Below, in pieces: positions 1 through 7,190 of a stretch of 11,735 bases of DNA. The notes beneath the pieces are model-generated. The model saw only the letters and a program-made list of their open reading frames with translations, searched no databases and was not told the origin of the DNA. Position numbers and translations under genes: made by a program. Origin of the DNA: JAUXFS01 sp050329575 (GTDB taxonomy: Bacteria > Pseudomonadota > Alphaproteobacteria > Rhodospirillales > Defluviicoccaceae); assembly GCA_050329575.1 (NCBI GenBank), contig JBHJOP010000087.1, positions 1 through 11,735 of the forward strand, in the 5' to 3' direction. The number at the start of each line of letters is the position of its first letter. Position 1 is the first letter of the stretch.

Positions 1-68
1 CCCCCTGACCGCCCGTCGCAACCCGTTGGACGCGACGTTCGGCGGCCTCCGTTCGAACTCATGACGCA

Positions 69-120
69 CCCCGGGGCTTCCAACACCCAGCCCCGGGGCG
101 CCGGCCGCTGCGAGAGCGGC
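69..120 (-). terminator. Two tandem hairpins just after pstS, possible terminator or RNA stabiliser
   Basis: Reading leftwards from the pstS stop codon, the first inverted repeat is AGCGGC/GCCGCT (115-120 with 104-109, 5-nt loop), touching the last base of the stop codon. The second is a perfect 10-bp repeat, CCCCGGGGCT (69-78) with AGCCCCGGGG (89-98), loop 10 nt. The stems are seen directly. Neither is followed by a run of T on the minus strand, so a classical intrinsic terminator is doubtful. In pst operons a hairpin after pstS often serves to raise PstS level relative to the downstream membrane genes, and that is a plausible reading here. Nothing else is seen in bases 1-68. Confidence 0.5.
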
Positions 121-1154
121 TACATCATCACGTTGGCGGTCAGGTTCATGGCATCCGAGCGGAACTTCGCACGCTCCGCATCGGGCATCGGGATCAACCC
201 CTTGTCGCTCAGATAGCCGTCGGGGCCCCAGGCCTTCTCGCTGGTGAACTCGGCCAGGAACTCCTTGATCCCCGGGATGACCTCGGCATGAGCCTTCTTG
301 ACATAGAAGAACAGCGGACGAGAGACCGGATAGTCGCCGCTGGCGATGGTCTCGAACTCGGGCACCACGCCGTTCACCTTGCTGCCCTGGATCTTGTCCA
401 GGTTCTGCTCCAGGAAGCTGAACCCGAACACGCCGAAGGCGTTCGGATTGGCTTCGATCTTGCGGACGATCAGAACGTCGTTCTCGCCCGCCTCGACATA
501 GCCGCCGTCCTCGCGCACCGAATGGCAGACCGCCTTGTGCTTGCTCGAATCCGACTTGGCCCACGCCTTGATGAAGTCGAACTCGTTGCAGCCGCTCTCG
601 AGCGCCAGTTCCGCGAAGGCGTCACGGGTGCCGGAGGTCGGCGGCGGTCCCAGCACCTCGATCCTGACGTCGGGCAGCGACGGGTCGACATCGCTCCACT
701 TCATGTTGTCGTTGGGCTTGAGGCCGCCCTTGCCGTCGGGGATGTCCTTCGCCAGGGCGAGAAACATCTGCTTGGTGGTGATATCGATCTGCGGTGCCGA
801 CTTGGCGTTCGCCATCACGATGCCGTCGTATCCGACCTTGACCTCGACGAGATCCTTGATCCCGTTCTTGGTGCAGTCGTCCACTTCGGACTTCTTGATC
901 GCCCGCGAGGCATTGGTGATGTCGGGATGCTGGACCCCGACCCCGGCACAAAACAACTTGAAGCCGCCACCGGTGCCGGTGCTTTCGATCACCGGGGTCT
1001 TGAACGGGGTGGTTTTGCCGAACTGCTCGGCGACGGTGGTGGTGAACGGATAGACCGTCGAAGACCCGACGATGCGGATCTGGTCACGCGCTTGGGCGGT
1101 GCCCGCGACCGCGATGGTCGCCAAGGCGGCGACCGCCAGGGACTTCCTGATCAT
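120..1154 (-). CDS. pstS: Phosphate ABC transporter periplasmic phosphate-binding protein PstS
   Basis: This 344-residue protein is a class II periplasmic binding protein that would capture inorganic phosphate and deliver it to the PstCAB transporter. It opens with a signal peptide (charged RK at 3-4, hydrophobic core, A-Q-A cleavage site at residues 20-22). Phosphate-site motifs follow: GSST at 30-33, TGTGGG at 59-64, the SRAIKKSE segment near 83-90, and SGTRD at 174-178. Four cysteines (69, 94, 189, 210) could form two disulfides. The length is normal for the family. The ATG has a GGGAGA ribosome site at 1160-1165. phoR lies directly upstream and a Pho-box array sits in the gap, so induction under phosphate starvation is expected. 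pstC, pstA and pstB would be expected beyond the left edge but cannot be seen. Confidence 0.95.
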   Translation of the reverse strand: MIRKSLAVAALATIAVAGTAQARDQIRIVGSSTVYPFTTTVAEQFGKTTPFKTPVIESTGTGGGFKLFCAGVGVQHPDITNASRAIKKSEVDDCTKNGIKDLVEVKVGYDGIVMANAKSAPQIDITTKQMFLALAKDIPDGKGGLKPNDNMKWSDVDPSLPDVRIEVLGPPPTSGTRDAFAELALESGCNEFDFIKAWAKSDSSKHKAVCHSVREDGGYVEAGENDVLIVRKIEANPNAFGVFGFSFLEQNLDKIQGSKVNGVVPEFETIASGDYPVSRPLFFYVKKAHAEVIPGIKEFLAEFTSEKAWGPDGYLSDKGLIPMPDAERAKFRSDAMNLTANVMM

Positions 1155-1265
1155 TGCTTTCTCCCGATGATTTCCCGCAATAACGCGCGAACGGGCACCG
1201 GTGAATCCGGCTCCCCATCCGCGACGCTCGCGCGGTGGACTGTAGTCGGCGTTGCATTCGGTATT

Positions 1266-1293
1266 ATGACGGAGACGTTACAGTTTCATGACA
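1266..1293 (-). promoter_or_regulatory. Pho box array (PhoB-binding site) upstream of pstS
   Basis: On the minus strand three half-sites follow each other: TGTCAT (1293-1288), TGTAAC (1282-1277) and CGTCAT (1271-1266). Each starts exactly 11 bases after the previous one, and the spacers between them are 5 nt. The Pho box consensus is a tandem of CTGTCAT-like heptamers with 11-bp periodicity, so both motif and spacing fit. A possible -10 element, TACAGT, lies at 1244-1239. It is about 21 nt beyond the last half-site, somewhat far for a PhoB promoter where the box replaces the -35, so the exact start of transcription is uncertain. The site lies between the phoR stop and the pstS start, which implies a pstS promoter separate from phoR. 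Confidence 0.8.
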
Positions 1294-1311
1294 CGCGGGC
1301 CGGGCGAGCCC

Positions 1312-2607
1312 TCACCGCGGGTCGCCGGCGGCCGTGTCTCCCGGCGGCCGTTCGGCCCTCGCCGTCGGCAGGGTCACCTTGACGGTGGTGCCGACTCCCT
1401 GCTCGCTGTCGACGCTCAGACGGCCACGGTGGCGGCTGACGATATGCTTGACGATCGCCAGCCCGAGGCCGGTGCCGCCGAGCTGGCGCGACCGGCCCTC
1501 GTCGACCCGGTAGAACCGCTCGGTGACCCGCGGCAGGTGAATGGCGGGAATGCCCTCCCCGTGGTCGATCACCGCCACCGACACTGCGTCGCGCGCGGTC
1601 CCCGGGAGGTGCTCGCCGGACCGGACGACGATCCGGATCGGGGTGCCCACGCGTCCGTACTTGACAGCGTTGTCGACGAGATTGTGGAACACCTGGGTCA
1701 GCTGGTCGGCATCGCCGGCGATCCTGGGCACCTCCTCCGGGCAATCGACGAGGAGGCTCATGCCCTTGTCTTCGGCGCGGACCATCAGGACATCGGCCAC
1801 CCCGAGCAGAACGTCGCCGAGGTCGACGGCATTCTTCGGCGCCACGTGCTCGTTGATCTCCACCCGCGACAGCGACATCAGGTCGTCGACCAGGCGCGCC
1901 ATCCGCCGGGCCTCGTTGTGCATCACCTCCAGGAACCGCTCCCGTGCCTCCGGATCGTCGCTGGCGTGGCCGCGCAGGGTCTCGATGAAGCCGATCAGGC
2001 CGGCCAGCGGCGAGCGCAGCTCGTGGCTGGCGTTGGCGACGAAGTCGGCGCGCGTCTGTTCGGCGCGCTTCGCCCGGGTCTCGTCGTGAAGAACGAGAAC
2101 GACCCGCGGCCGGGCCGGGTCGCCGCTGTCCGCGAGGCCACTGACGTGCAGCGTATAGGTGCGTGGAACCGGGACCGGCAGGGTGATCTCGACGTCGATG
2201 GCCGAGACCCCCGACGAGACCGTCTCCACCGCCGCCAGCACGTCGGGGTGACGGAGCGACAGCGCCAGGTCACGCCCGAGCAGCCCGATCCCGAGCAGAT
2301 CGCGGGCCGGCCGATTGACGGCGACGATCTCGCGTTCGCCGTTGAGCAGGACGACCGGATCAGGGAGGTGTTCGAGGAAGTGATCGAGAGAGGGCGCCCG
2401 CCGCGGACCGGCGGAGGGCGGCGTGGACTCGGCGGCTCGGGGCGCGAAGCGACAGAACCAGAGGACGCCGGCGACCAACGTCGCCATCACCGCCGCCGCC
2501 GGCGCCACGCCGGTCACGCCGGCGACCGCGAAGGCACCGAGCAGAGCCGCCGCCGGGGCCACGGCGAGCACCAGGGCGTGGGGGAGTGACAGTCTCGGCG
2601 GCGCCAT
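1312..2607 (-). CDS. phoR: PhoR-type membrane sensor histidine kinase for phosphate regulation
   Basis: From the ATG at 2607 the protein is 431 residues. Two hydrophobic stretches (about 10-30 and 33-51) should anchor it in the membrane with almost no periplasmic domain, as in PhoR. A PAS-like region spans about 71-175. The kinase core follows: H-box with phospho-acceptor His195 (ASHELRSP), N-box near 309-318, G1 DHGEGI at 348-353, F-box ERFYRVD at 363-369 and G2 GGTGLGLAIV at 377-386. All catalytic boxes are intact. In this family the kinase phosphorylates PhoB and is held in check by PstSCAB/PhoU; the pstS gene directly downstream supports that role. An upstream GTG at 2667 would add 20 polar residues before the first membrane segment. 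I preferred the ATG because it starts right before that segment, but neither start has a strong ribosome site. Confidence 0.9.
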   Translation of the reverse strand: MAPPRLSLPHALVLAVAPAAALLGAFAVAGVTGVAPAAAVMATLVAGVLWFCRFAPRAAESTPPSAGPRRAPSLDHFLEHLPDPVVLLNGEREIVAVNRPARDLLGIGLLGRDLALSLRHPDVLAAVETVSSGVSAIDVEITLPVPVPRTYTLHVSGLADSGDPARPRVVLVLHDETRAKRAEQTRADFVANASHELRSPLAGLIGFIETLRGHASDDPEARERFLEVMHNEARRMARLVDDLMSLSRVEINEHVAPKNAVDLGDVLLGVADVLMVRAEDKGMSLLVDCPEEVPRIAGDADQLTQVFHNLVDNAVKYGRVGTPIRIVVRSGEHLPGTARDAVSVAVIDHGEGIPAIHLPRVTERFYRVDEGRSRQLGGTGLGLAIVKHIVSRHRGRLSVDSEQGVGTTVKVTLPTARAERPPGDTAAGDPR

Positions 2608-2689
2608 GGCGTCCGTTGCTGGGTCCCGCGACAGCGGACGGGCTCCCGTCCCCGGACGGGGCGCCACCGCTCGCCGAGGACATGCGGCC

Positions 2690-3748
2690 TCAGGCGCCGA
2701 CAGTCAACTCCCGTTCCATCTCCCGCTGTTGCTGGACGACCCGGTTGCGACCGCCGTGCTTGGCCGCGTACATCGCCCGGTCCGCCCGCTCGATCAGCTC
2801 GCGCAGCGGTTCCCCCGGCGCGTACCGGGCGACCCCGATCGAGACCGTGATGCGCCCGAGGCGGTCGCCCGATTTGCGATCGATCAGTTCCTTGCCGAAG
2901 ATGCGGCGCCGGATGCCCTCGGCGACGGTCACCGCGCCGTCGAGAGCCGTGTTCGGCAGAATGACGGCGAACTCCTCGCCTCCGTAGCGGGCGGCGGTGT
3001 CCTGGCCCTTGATGCTCTCGCGCAGCACCGATGCCAGGAGCTTGAGGACCTGGTCGCCGATGTGGTGACCGAAGCTGTCGTTGAACTTCTTGAAGTGGTC
3101 GATGTCGAGCAGCAGCAGGCACAACGGCTGACCGGTTTCCATCGATTCCATCGTCGCTTGGCGCAGGGTGGCGTCGAACAGCTTGCGGTTGGCGAGCGCC
3201 GTCAGCGCATCCGTCATCGCCTCCGCGCGGGCGACGTCGAGCTGTTCCTTGAGCTGCGCGATCTGCTGGGAGGAGTCCCGCAGCTGGTGCTCGACGGCGC
3301 GGCTCTGCTCGGACATCGCCCGGGTCTGGGCGAGGATGCGCCCCACCAGCTGCTTCAGCTCGTCGGCACGCTGCTCGCCGCTGAGCTGGCCGCTGGCGGT
3401 TTCCAGCGACTTGCCGTAATCGGCGGCGTCGCGCCCCGCCCGCTCCAGGGTCGCGAGCACGGTGGTCAACTCGATCTCCATCTTCTCGGCGATCAGCGGC
3501 ACCGGAATGGCCTCGTAGGGGCTGGCGCAGAACTTGCGGTAAAACGCCACGTTGTGCGCTTCGGTGAACCCGGCGTCGCTGTCGAGCAGGATGTCGACGG
3601 CCTGCTTGAGGTCGGGAAACGCCCCGGAGAAGTAGTTGTACCACACCGTGTAGTTATTGGGATTGGCGGGAATTTGCCGCTCCTCCATCATCATCATCGC
3701 CGAACCCGCGAATTCGGCCGCCTGCTCGTGGGAATGGGCGTAGTCCAT
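2690..3748 (-). CDS. Diguanylate cyclase (GGDEF domain protein)
   Basis: This 352-residue protein should make cyclic di-GMP from two GTP. The C-terminal GGDEF domain (about 170-338) has the active-site motif GGEEF at 256-260, metal ligand Asp215 in LLLLDIDHFKKFND, and the TDALTALANRK entry motif at 179-189. These are the features of an active cyclase. The inhibitory I-site RxxD, expected five residues before GGEEF, reads KGQD at 247-250, so product feedback may be weakened. The N-terminal 100 residues form a helical domain seen in other alphaproteobacterial GGDEF proteins (NPNNYTVWYNYFSG at 29-42) and a probable coiled coil covers about 125-178. No signal peptide or membrane segment is visible, so it should be cytoplasmic. 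The ATG has GGAGAG at 3752-3757. It lies 82 bp upstream of phoR on the same strand and may share a transcript with it. Confidence 0.92.
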   Translation of the reverse strand: MDYAHSHEQAAEFAGSAMMMMEERQIPANPNNYTVWYNYFSGAFPDLKQAVDILLDSDAGFTEAHNVAFYRKFCASPYEAIPVPLIAEKMEIELTTVLATLERAGRDAADYGKSLETASGQLSGEQRADELKQLVGRILAQTRAMSEQSRAVEHQLRDSSQQIAQLKEQLDVARAEAMTDALTALANRKLFDATLRQATMESMETGQPLCLLLLDIDHFKKFNDSFGHHIGDQVLKLLASVLRESIKGQDTAARYGGEEFAVILPNTALDGAVTVAEGIRRRIFGKELIDRKSGDRLGRITVSIGVARYAPGEPLRELIERADRAMYAAKHGGRNRVVQQQREMERELTVGA

Positions 3749-3838
3749 GGTCTCTCCGATCGATCGTCCTGCCTGCCGCCGCGATTGTGCCGATCCGGTC
3801 GTTAAGAGCCGGTGAATGTGCCCGCGACGGTGGGAGGG

Positions 3839-4348
3839 TCAGCGGGGACGGCGCCCATCGAGGGCGATCGACCGGCCGGCGCGCGGCGGACGCGGCCGCC
3901 TGGCGTCCCGGTCGGCCGCCTGGCGGACCCGATCGGCGACGTCCGGCGGCCATGATGCGGTGCGCCGCGTGCCGAGGTCGACGTGCAGACACAGGACTTC
4001 GTTGCTGGCCACCACCCCGCCGCCGCCATCCCGCGCCATCTCGTGGTAGAGGACGATCCGCTTGCCGTCGAAACCGAGCACCCGGCTCGCCACCCGCAGC
4101 CGCTCGCCGGCGCGCACCTCCCGATCGTAGGTGACGTGCGCCTCGCCGACGAACACCGAACACCCGGTGCGGCGGCGGTAGGCCTCGCCGAGATCCAGCT
4201 GCTCGAGCACGGCGTCGGTCGCATGGTCGAACACCAGCACGTAATAGGCAACGTTCATATGATCGTTGTAGTCGACCCATTCGGGGCGGACGGACTCGAC
4301 GTGGTCGGTAAACGGCGACCGATCGGCCCCTTGTTCGTGTTCGCTCAT
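3839..4348 (-). CDS. Hotdog-fold acyl-CoA thioesterase, 4HBT-like
   Basis: This 169-residue protein probably hydrolyses an acyl-CoA thioester in the cytoplasm. The segment WVDYNDHMNVAYY (24-36) matches the 4-hydroxybenzoyl-CoA thioesterase signature, with Asp26 the likely catalytic acid and the HMN turn at 30-32. The hotdog fold runs to about residue 127. The wording of the motif resembles the thioesterase domains linked to carnitine dehydrogenase (betainyl-CoA thioesterase), but no carnitine gene is nearby, so the substrate is unknown. The last 40 residues are rich in Arg, Pro and Ala and look disordered. The ATG has a good GGAGG ribosome site at 4354-4358. It ends 90 bp before the GGDEF gene on the same strand; a functional link is not evident. 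Confidence 0.82.
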   Translation of the reverse strand: MSEHEQGADRSPFTDHVESVRPEWVDYNDHMNVAYYVLVFDHATDAVLEQLDLGEAYRRRTGCSVFVGEAHVTYDREVRAGERLRVASRVLGFDGKRIVLYHEMARDGGGGVVASNEVLCLHVDLGTRRTASWPPDVADRVRQAADRDARRPRPPRAGRSIALDGRRPR

Positions 4349-4386
4349 TGTCGCCTCCGGGGAAATCGCTCAGCCTCGGACCACGG

Positions 4387-4450
4387 CCCGGCCCCACTAT
4401 GCCCGGCCCCACTATGCCCGACCCAGTATGCCCGACCCAGTATGCCCGAG
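4387..4450. repeat. 14-15 nt minisatellite upstream of groES
   Basis: Four head-to-tail units end in TATG. Two identical 15-mers CCCGGCCCCACTATG lie at 4387-4401 and 4402-4416; two identical 14-mers CCCGACCCAGTATG lie at 4417-4430 and 4431-4444; a partial unit CCCGAG ends at 4450. The array sits in the intergenic space between the divergent thioesterase gene and groES, upstream of the groES promoter. The unit length changes frame, so it is not coding. It could change in number by slippage; a regulatory role is not shown. Confidence 0.85.
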
Positions 4451-4509
4451 CGGGCCGGGCCGGCGCGAGCCCGCGCGAGGCCGTCGCCGGTTCTCGGTCG
4501 CCGGCCCCC

Positions 4510-4538
4510 TTGACACCGAACGCGCTGCCGACTAGATC
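4510..4538 (+). promoter_or_regulatory. groESL promoter (sigma70-like)
   Basis: A perfect -35 hexamer TTGACA (4510-4515) is followed after 17 nt by TAGATC (4533-4538), a 3-of-6 match to TATAAT. Transcription would start around 4545, inside the CIRCE operator immediately downstream. The CTTGA preceding the spacer also resembles the -35 of heat-shock sigma factor RpoH promoters, so dual use is possible. The start has not been mapped; the assignment rests on motif and position. Confidence 0.65.
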
Positions 4539-4539
4539 T

Positions 4540-4566
4540 CTGGCACTCATGCGGAGTGACTGCTAA
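4540..4566 (+). promoter_or_regulatory. CIRCE operator (HrcA-binding) of groESL
   Basis: The consensus is TTAGCACTC-N9-GAGTGCTAA. Here the left arm is CTGGCACTC (4540-4548), the spacer ATGCGGAGT is exactly 9 nt, and the right arm is GACTGCTAA (4558-4566): 15 of 18 arm positions match. It overlaps the expected transcription start and precedes groES by 48 nt. The HrcA repressor, itself stabilised by GroEL in known systems, would repress the operon here and release it on heat shock. The hrcA gene is not in the window. Confidence 0.82.
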
Positions 4567-4614
4567 CACTTCGCGCTTCGGATTTTGTCATCAGGGTTGC
4601 ATGGAGGGTGAACG

Positions 4615-4905
4615 ATGAAGTTCAAGCCGCTGCACGACCGTGTTCTGGTGAAGCGGATCGAGCAGGAAGAGAAGACCAAGGGCGGGATCATCATTCCTGA
4701 CACGGCCAAGGAGAAGCCGCAGGAGGGAGAGATCATCGCCGTCGGACCGGGAGCGCGCAACGAGGACGGCAAGATTGTGCCGCTCGACGTCAAGGCGGGT
4801 GACCGGGTGCTGTTCGGCAAGTGGTCGGGCAGCGAGGTCAAGATCGACGGCGAGGAGCTCCTGATCATGAAGGAATCGGACCTCCTCGGAATCATCCAGG
4901 GCTGA
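4615..4905 (+). CDS. groES: Co-chaperonin GroES (Hsp10)
   Basis: This 96-residue protein has the usual GroES length and sequence from MKFKPLHDRVLVKR to the C-terminal LLGIIQG. The mobile loop that contacts GroEL is at about 16-33 and includes GGIIIPD. The roof-loop region lies around GPGARNEDG (44-52). Seven copies cap the GroEL ring and close the folding chamber in the cytoplasm. The ribosome site GGAGGG is at 4603-4608. groEL follows 26 nt downstream on the same transcript, and expression is likely under CIRCE/HrcA heat-shock control. Confidence 0.98.
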   Translation: MKFKPLHDRVLVKRIEQEEKTKGGIIIPDTAKEKPQEGEIIAVGPGARNEDGKIVPLDVKAGDRVLFGKWSGSEVKIDGEELLIMKESDLLGIIQG

Positions 4906-4931
4906 CACGGCGTAGACGGAGAGCGAAGAGA

Positions 4932-6572
4932 ATGGCTGCGAAAGAAGTCAAGTTTGACACCGAGGCACGGGCGAAGATGCTGAAGGGCGTCGATACGCTC
5001 GCCAATGCGGTGAAGGTGACGCTCGGGCCGAAGGGCCGCAACGTGGTATTGGAGAAGAGCTTCGGCGCGCCGCGAGTGACCAAGGACGGGGTCACGGTGG
5101 CGAAGGAGATCGAGCTCGCCGACAAGTTCGAGAACATGGGCGCGCAGATGCTGCGCGAGGTGGCCTCGAAGACCAGCGACGAGGCGGGCGACGGCACCAC
5201 GACGGCGACGGTGCTGGCGCAGGCGATCGTCCGCGAGGGCGCCAAGGCGGTGGCCGCGGGCATGAACCCGATGGATCTCAAGCGCGGGATCGACCTCGCG
5301 GTCGAGGCGGTGGTCAAGGAACTGCACAAGCGCTCGAAGGCGGTGTCGACCAACGAGGAGATCGCCCAGGTCGGTACCATCTCGGCCAACGGCGAGCGCG
5401 AGATCGGCGACATGCTGGCGCGCGCCATGGAGAAGGTCGGCAAGGAAGGGGTGATCACCTCGGAGGAGGCGAAGAGCCTGACCAGCGAGTTGGAAGTGGT
5501 CGAGGGGATGCAGTTCGACCGCGGCTACACCTCACCCTATTTCATCACCAACGCCGAGAAGATGAACTGCGAGCTGGAGAGCCCGTTCATCCTGATCCAC
5601 GAGAAGAAGCTGTCGAGCCTGCAGCCGTTGCTGCCGGTGCTGGAGACGGTGGTCCAGTCGGGCAAGCCGCTCCTGGTGATCGCCGAGGACGTCGAGGGCG
5701 AGGCCTTGGCGACGCTGGTGGTCAACAAGCTGCGCGGCGGCCTCAAGGTGGCGGCGGTGAAGGCGCCGGGCTTCGGCGACCGGCGCAAGGCGATGCTGGA
5801 AGACATCGCCATCCTGACCCATGGCACGGTGATCAGCGAGGACGTCGGCATCAAGCTGGAGAACGTCACCATCGACATGCTGGGGACGGCGAAGAAGGTG
5901 ATGATCACCAAGGAGGAGACGACGATCGTCGAGGGTGCCGGCAGGAAGGCGGACATCCAGGGGCGCTGCAGTCAGATCCGCGCCCAGATCGACGAGACGA
6001 CCTCGGACTACGACCGCGAGAAGCTGCAGGAGCGGCTGGCAAAGCTGGCCGGCGGGGTGGCGGTGATCCGGGTCGGCGGCGCCACCGAGACCGAGGTCAA
6101 GGAGAAGAAGGACCGGGTCGAGGATGCCATGCACGCGACCCGCGCCGCGGTCGAGGAAGGGGTGGTGCCGGGCGGCGGCGTCGCCCTCCTGTACGCGGCC
6201 AAGGCACTGGACGGCGTCAACCCCGAGGACAACGACCAGAAGGTCGGCGTCGACATCGTGCGGCGCGCCCTGCAGGCACCGATCCGCCAGATCGTCGAGA
6301 ACGCCGGCGGCGACGGCGCGGTGATCGTCGGCAAGCTGATCGACGCCAAGGATCACAACCGCGGCTTCGACGCGCAGAAGGACCAGTACGTCGACATGTT
6401 CAAGGCCGGGATCATCGACCCGACCAAAGTGGTGCGCACCGCGCTCCAGCTTGCGGCGTCGGTCGCCGGCCTGCAGATCACGACCGAGTGCATGATCGCC
6501 GAAAAGCCGGAGAAGAAGCAGCCGATGATGCCCGGCGGCGGCATGGGCGGTATGGGCGACATGGACTTCTAA
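4932..6572 (+). CDS. groEL: Chaperonin GroEL (Hsp60)
   Basis: This is the 546-residue class I chaperonin that folds proteins in an ATP-driven double ring with GroES. ATP-site elements are intact: TLGPKGRNVVL (30-40), KDGVTV with Asp52, DGDGTTTATVLA with Asp87, and the VEDAMHATRAAVEEGV segment carrying the Asp that corresponds to E. coli Asp398. The C-terminus ends in the typical Gly-Met tail (PGGGMGGMGDMDF). The ATG at 4932 has GGAGAG at 4918-4923. The reading frame stays open 111 nt further upstream into groES, but that extension has no family match, so the internal ATG is the start. An intrinsic terminator follows the stop. Confidence 0.98.
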   Translation: MAAKEVKFDTEARAKMLKGVDTLANAVKVTLGPKGRNVVLEKSFGAPRVTKDGVTVAKEIELADKFENMGAQMLREVASKTSDEAGDGTTTATVLAQAIVREGAKAVAAGMNPMDLKRGIDLAVEAVVKELHKRSKAVSTNEEIAQVGTISANGEREIGDMLARAMEKVGKEGVITSEEAKSLTSELEVVEGMQFDRGYTSPYFITNAEKMNCELESPFILIHEKKLSSLQPLLPVLETVVQSGKPLLVIAEDVEGEALATLVVNKLRGGLKVAAVKAPGFGDRRKAMLEDIAILTHGTVISEDVGIKLENVTIDMLGTAKKVMITKEETTIVEGAGRKADIQGRCSQIRAQIDETTSDYDREKLQERLAKLAGGVAVIRVGGATETEVKEKKDRVEDAMHATRAAVEEGVVPGGGVALLYAAKALDGVNPEDNDQKVGVDIVRRALQAPIRQIVENAGGDGAVIVGKLIDAKDHNRGFDAQKDQYVDMFKAGIIDPTKVVRTALQLAASVAGLQITTECMIAEKPEKKQPMMPGGGMGGMGDMDF

Positions 6573-6608
6573 GTCCGCCGCCGACGACCGCCATCGCCCT
6601 CGAGCTCA

Positions 6609-6642
6609 GGGGCCGCGCCCATCGTCGCGGCCCCTTCTCTTT
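6609..6642 (+). terminator. Intrinsic terminator of groESL
   Basis: A perfect 9-bp stem GGGGCCGCG (6609-6617) with CGCGGCCCC (6626-6634), loop 8 nt, is followed by TTCTCTTT. It starts 37 nt after the groEL stop. This is the clearest terminator in the window. Confidence 0.88.
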
Positions 6643-6650
6643 GTGCGCCT

Positions 6651-6685
6651 CCCACCGCCCACCGCCCACCGCCGACCGCCGACCG
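6651..6685. repeat. 7-nt tandem repeat downstream of groESL
   Basis: Five heptamers in a row: CCCACCG three times (6651-6671), then CCGACCG twice (6672-6685). It fills the space between the groESL terminator and the stop codon of the convergent TerB-like gene, 3 nt short of that stop. The array is non-coding. As in the other minisatellite, variants occur in blocks. Confidence 0.8.
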
Positions 6686-6688
6686 CCC

Positions 6689-7093
6689 TCACAGGCGGGC
6701 GAAGCGGGCCTCGGTCGCCCGTTCGATCGCCGCCGCCGCCAGCGGATCCACGGGCAAGCGGTCGCGCAGCATCTCCAGCATCCGCGCCTCTTCGGTCTCG
6801 ACGTGGCCGTCGACGGCCGCCACCTCGCAGGCGAGCAGATAGGCGGTTTCGCGCAGCTTCGGCGGGATCGCCGCGGCGATCAGCCCGAGCGCCTTGTCGA
6901 GCCCGCTCTCGTCGTCGAGCAGCTCGGCGCAAGCCGCCGCCGCAGCCGGCAGGAGGTCCTTGTTGTAATCGGCGAACACCGGCAGGTCGCGGAGGATGTC
7001 GCCGATCGCCCGCAGTTCCCGGTCGGTCATGTCGCGATCGGAAGCCGAGACGAGAACCATGGTGTAGATCAGGGCGGCGTGGTGGCTGATCAT
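6689..7093 (-). CDS. TerB-like (tellurite resistance family) protein
   Basis: From the ATG at 7093 the protein has 134 residues, mostly alpha-helical, with no signal peptide or clear membrane segment. The pattern LACEVAAVDGHVETEEARML (88-107) and the earlier MVLVSASDRDMTDRELRAI (12-30) give the two acidic repeats typical of the TerB fold, which binds divalent metal in characterised members. Isolated TerB proteins of this kind are widespread and rarely tied to tellurite itself; no other ter gene is visible here, so the role is unknown. The upstream-extended frame to 7204 adds an Arg/Pro-rich segment with no family support. The chosen start has GAGG 7-10 nt upstream on the minus strand. Confidence 0.8.
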   Translation of the reverse strand: MISHHAALIYTMVLVSASDRDMTDRELRAIGDILRDLPVFADYNKDLLPAAAAACAELLDDESGLDKALGLIAAAIPPKLRETAYLLACEVAAVDGHVETEEARMLEMLRDRLPVDPLAAAAIERATEARFARL

Positions 7094-7190
7094 TGGCGCC
7101 TCGTGCGCTGAAGGGCGAGCCCGCGGGCCCATCCGGGGCCTCTCTTTAAGCGCGGGGCCCGAGGTCGCGTCAATGGCGAAGGCGCACCGG

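Noticed and set aside
288..1382. 364-codon plus-strand frame opposite pstS
   Set aside because: Antisense to a confident PstS gene and covers the Pho box; no recognisable domain.
4387..4450. CRISPR-like array
   Set aside because: Units are directly adjacent with no spacers and only 14-15 nt long; it is a simple tandem repeat.
3654..4550. 298-codon minus-strand frame over the thioesterase and the minisatellite
   Set aside because: Arg/Pro/Gly-rich shadow in another frame of the real thioesterase gene, and it translates the tandem repeat.
4821..4931. N-terminal extension of GroEL by 37 codons
   Set aside because: It overlaps the end of groES, has no family match, and the ATG at 4932 has a good ribosome site and the canonical MAAKEVKF start.
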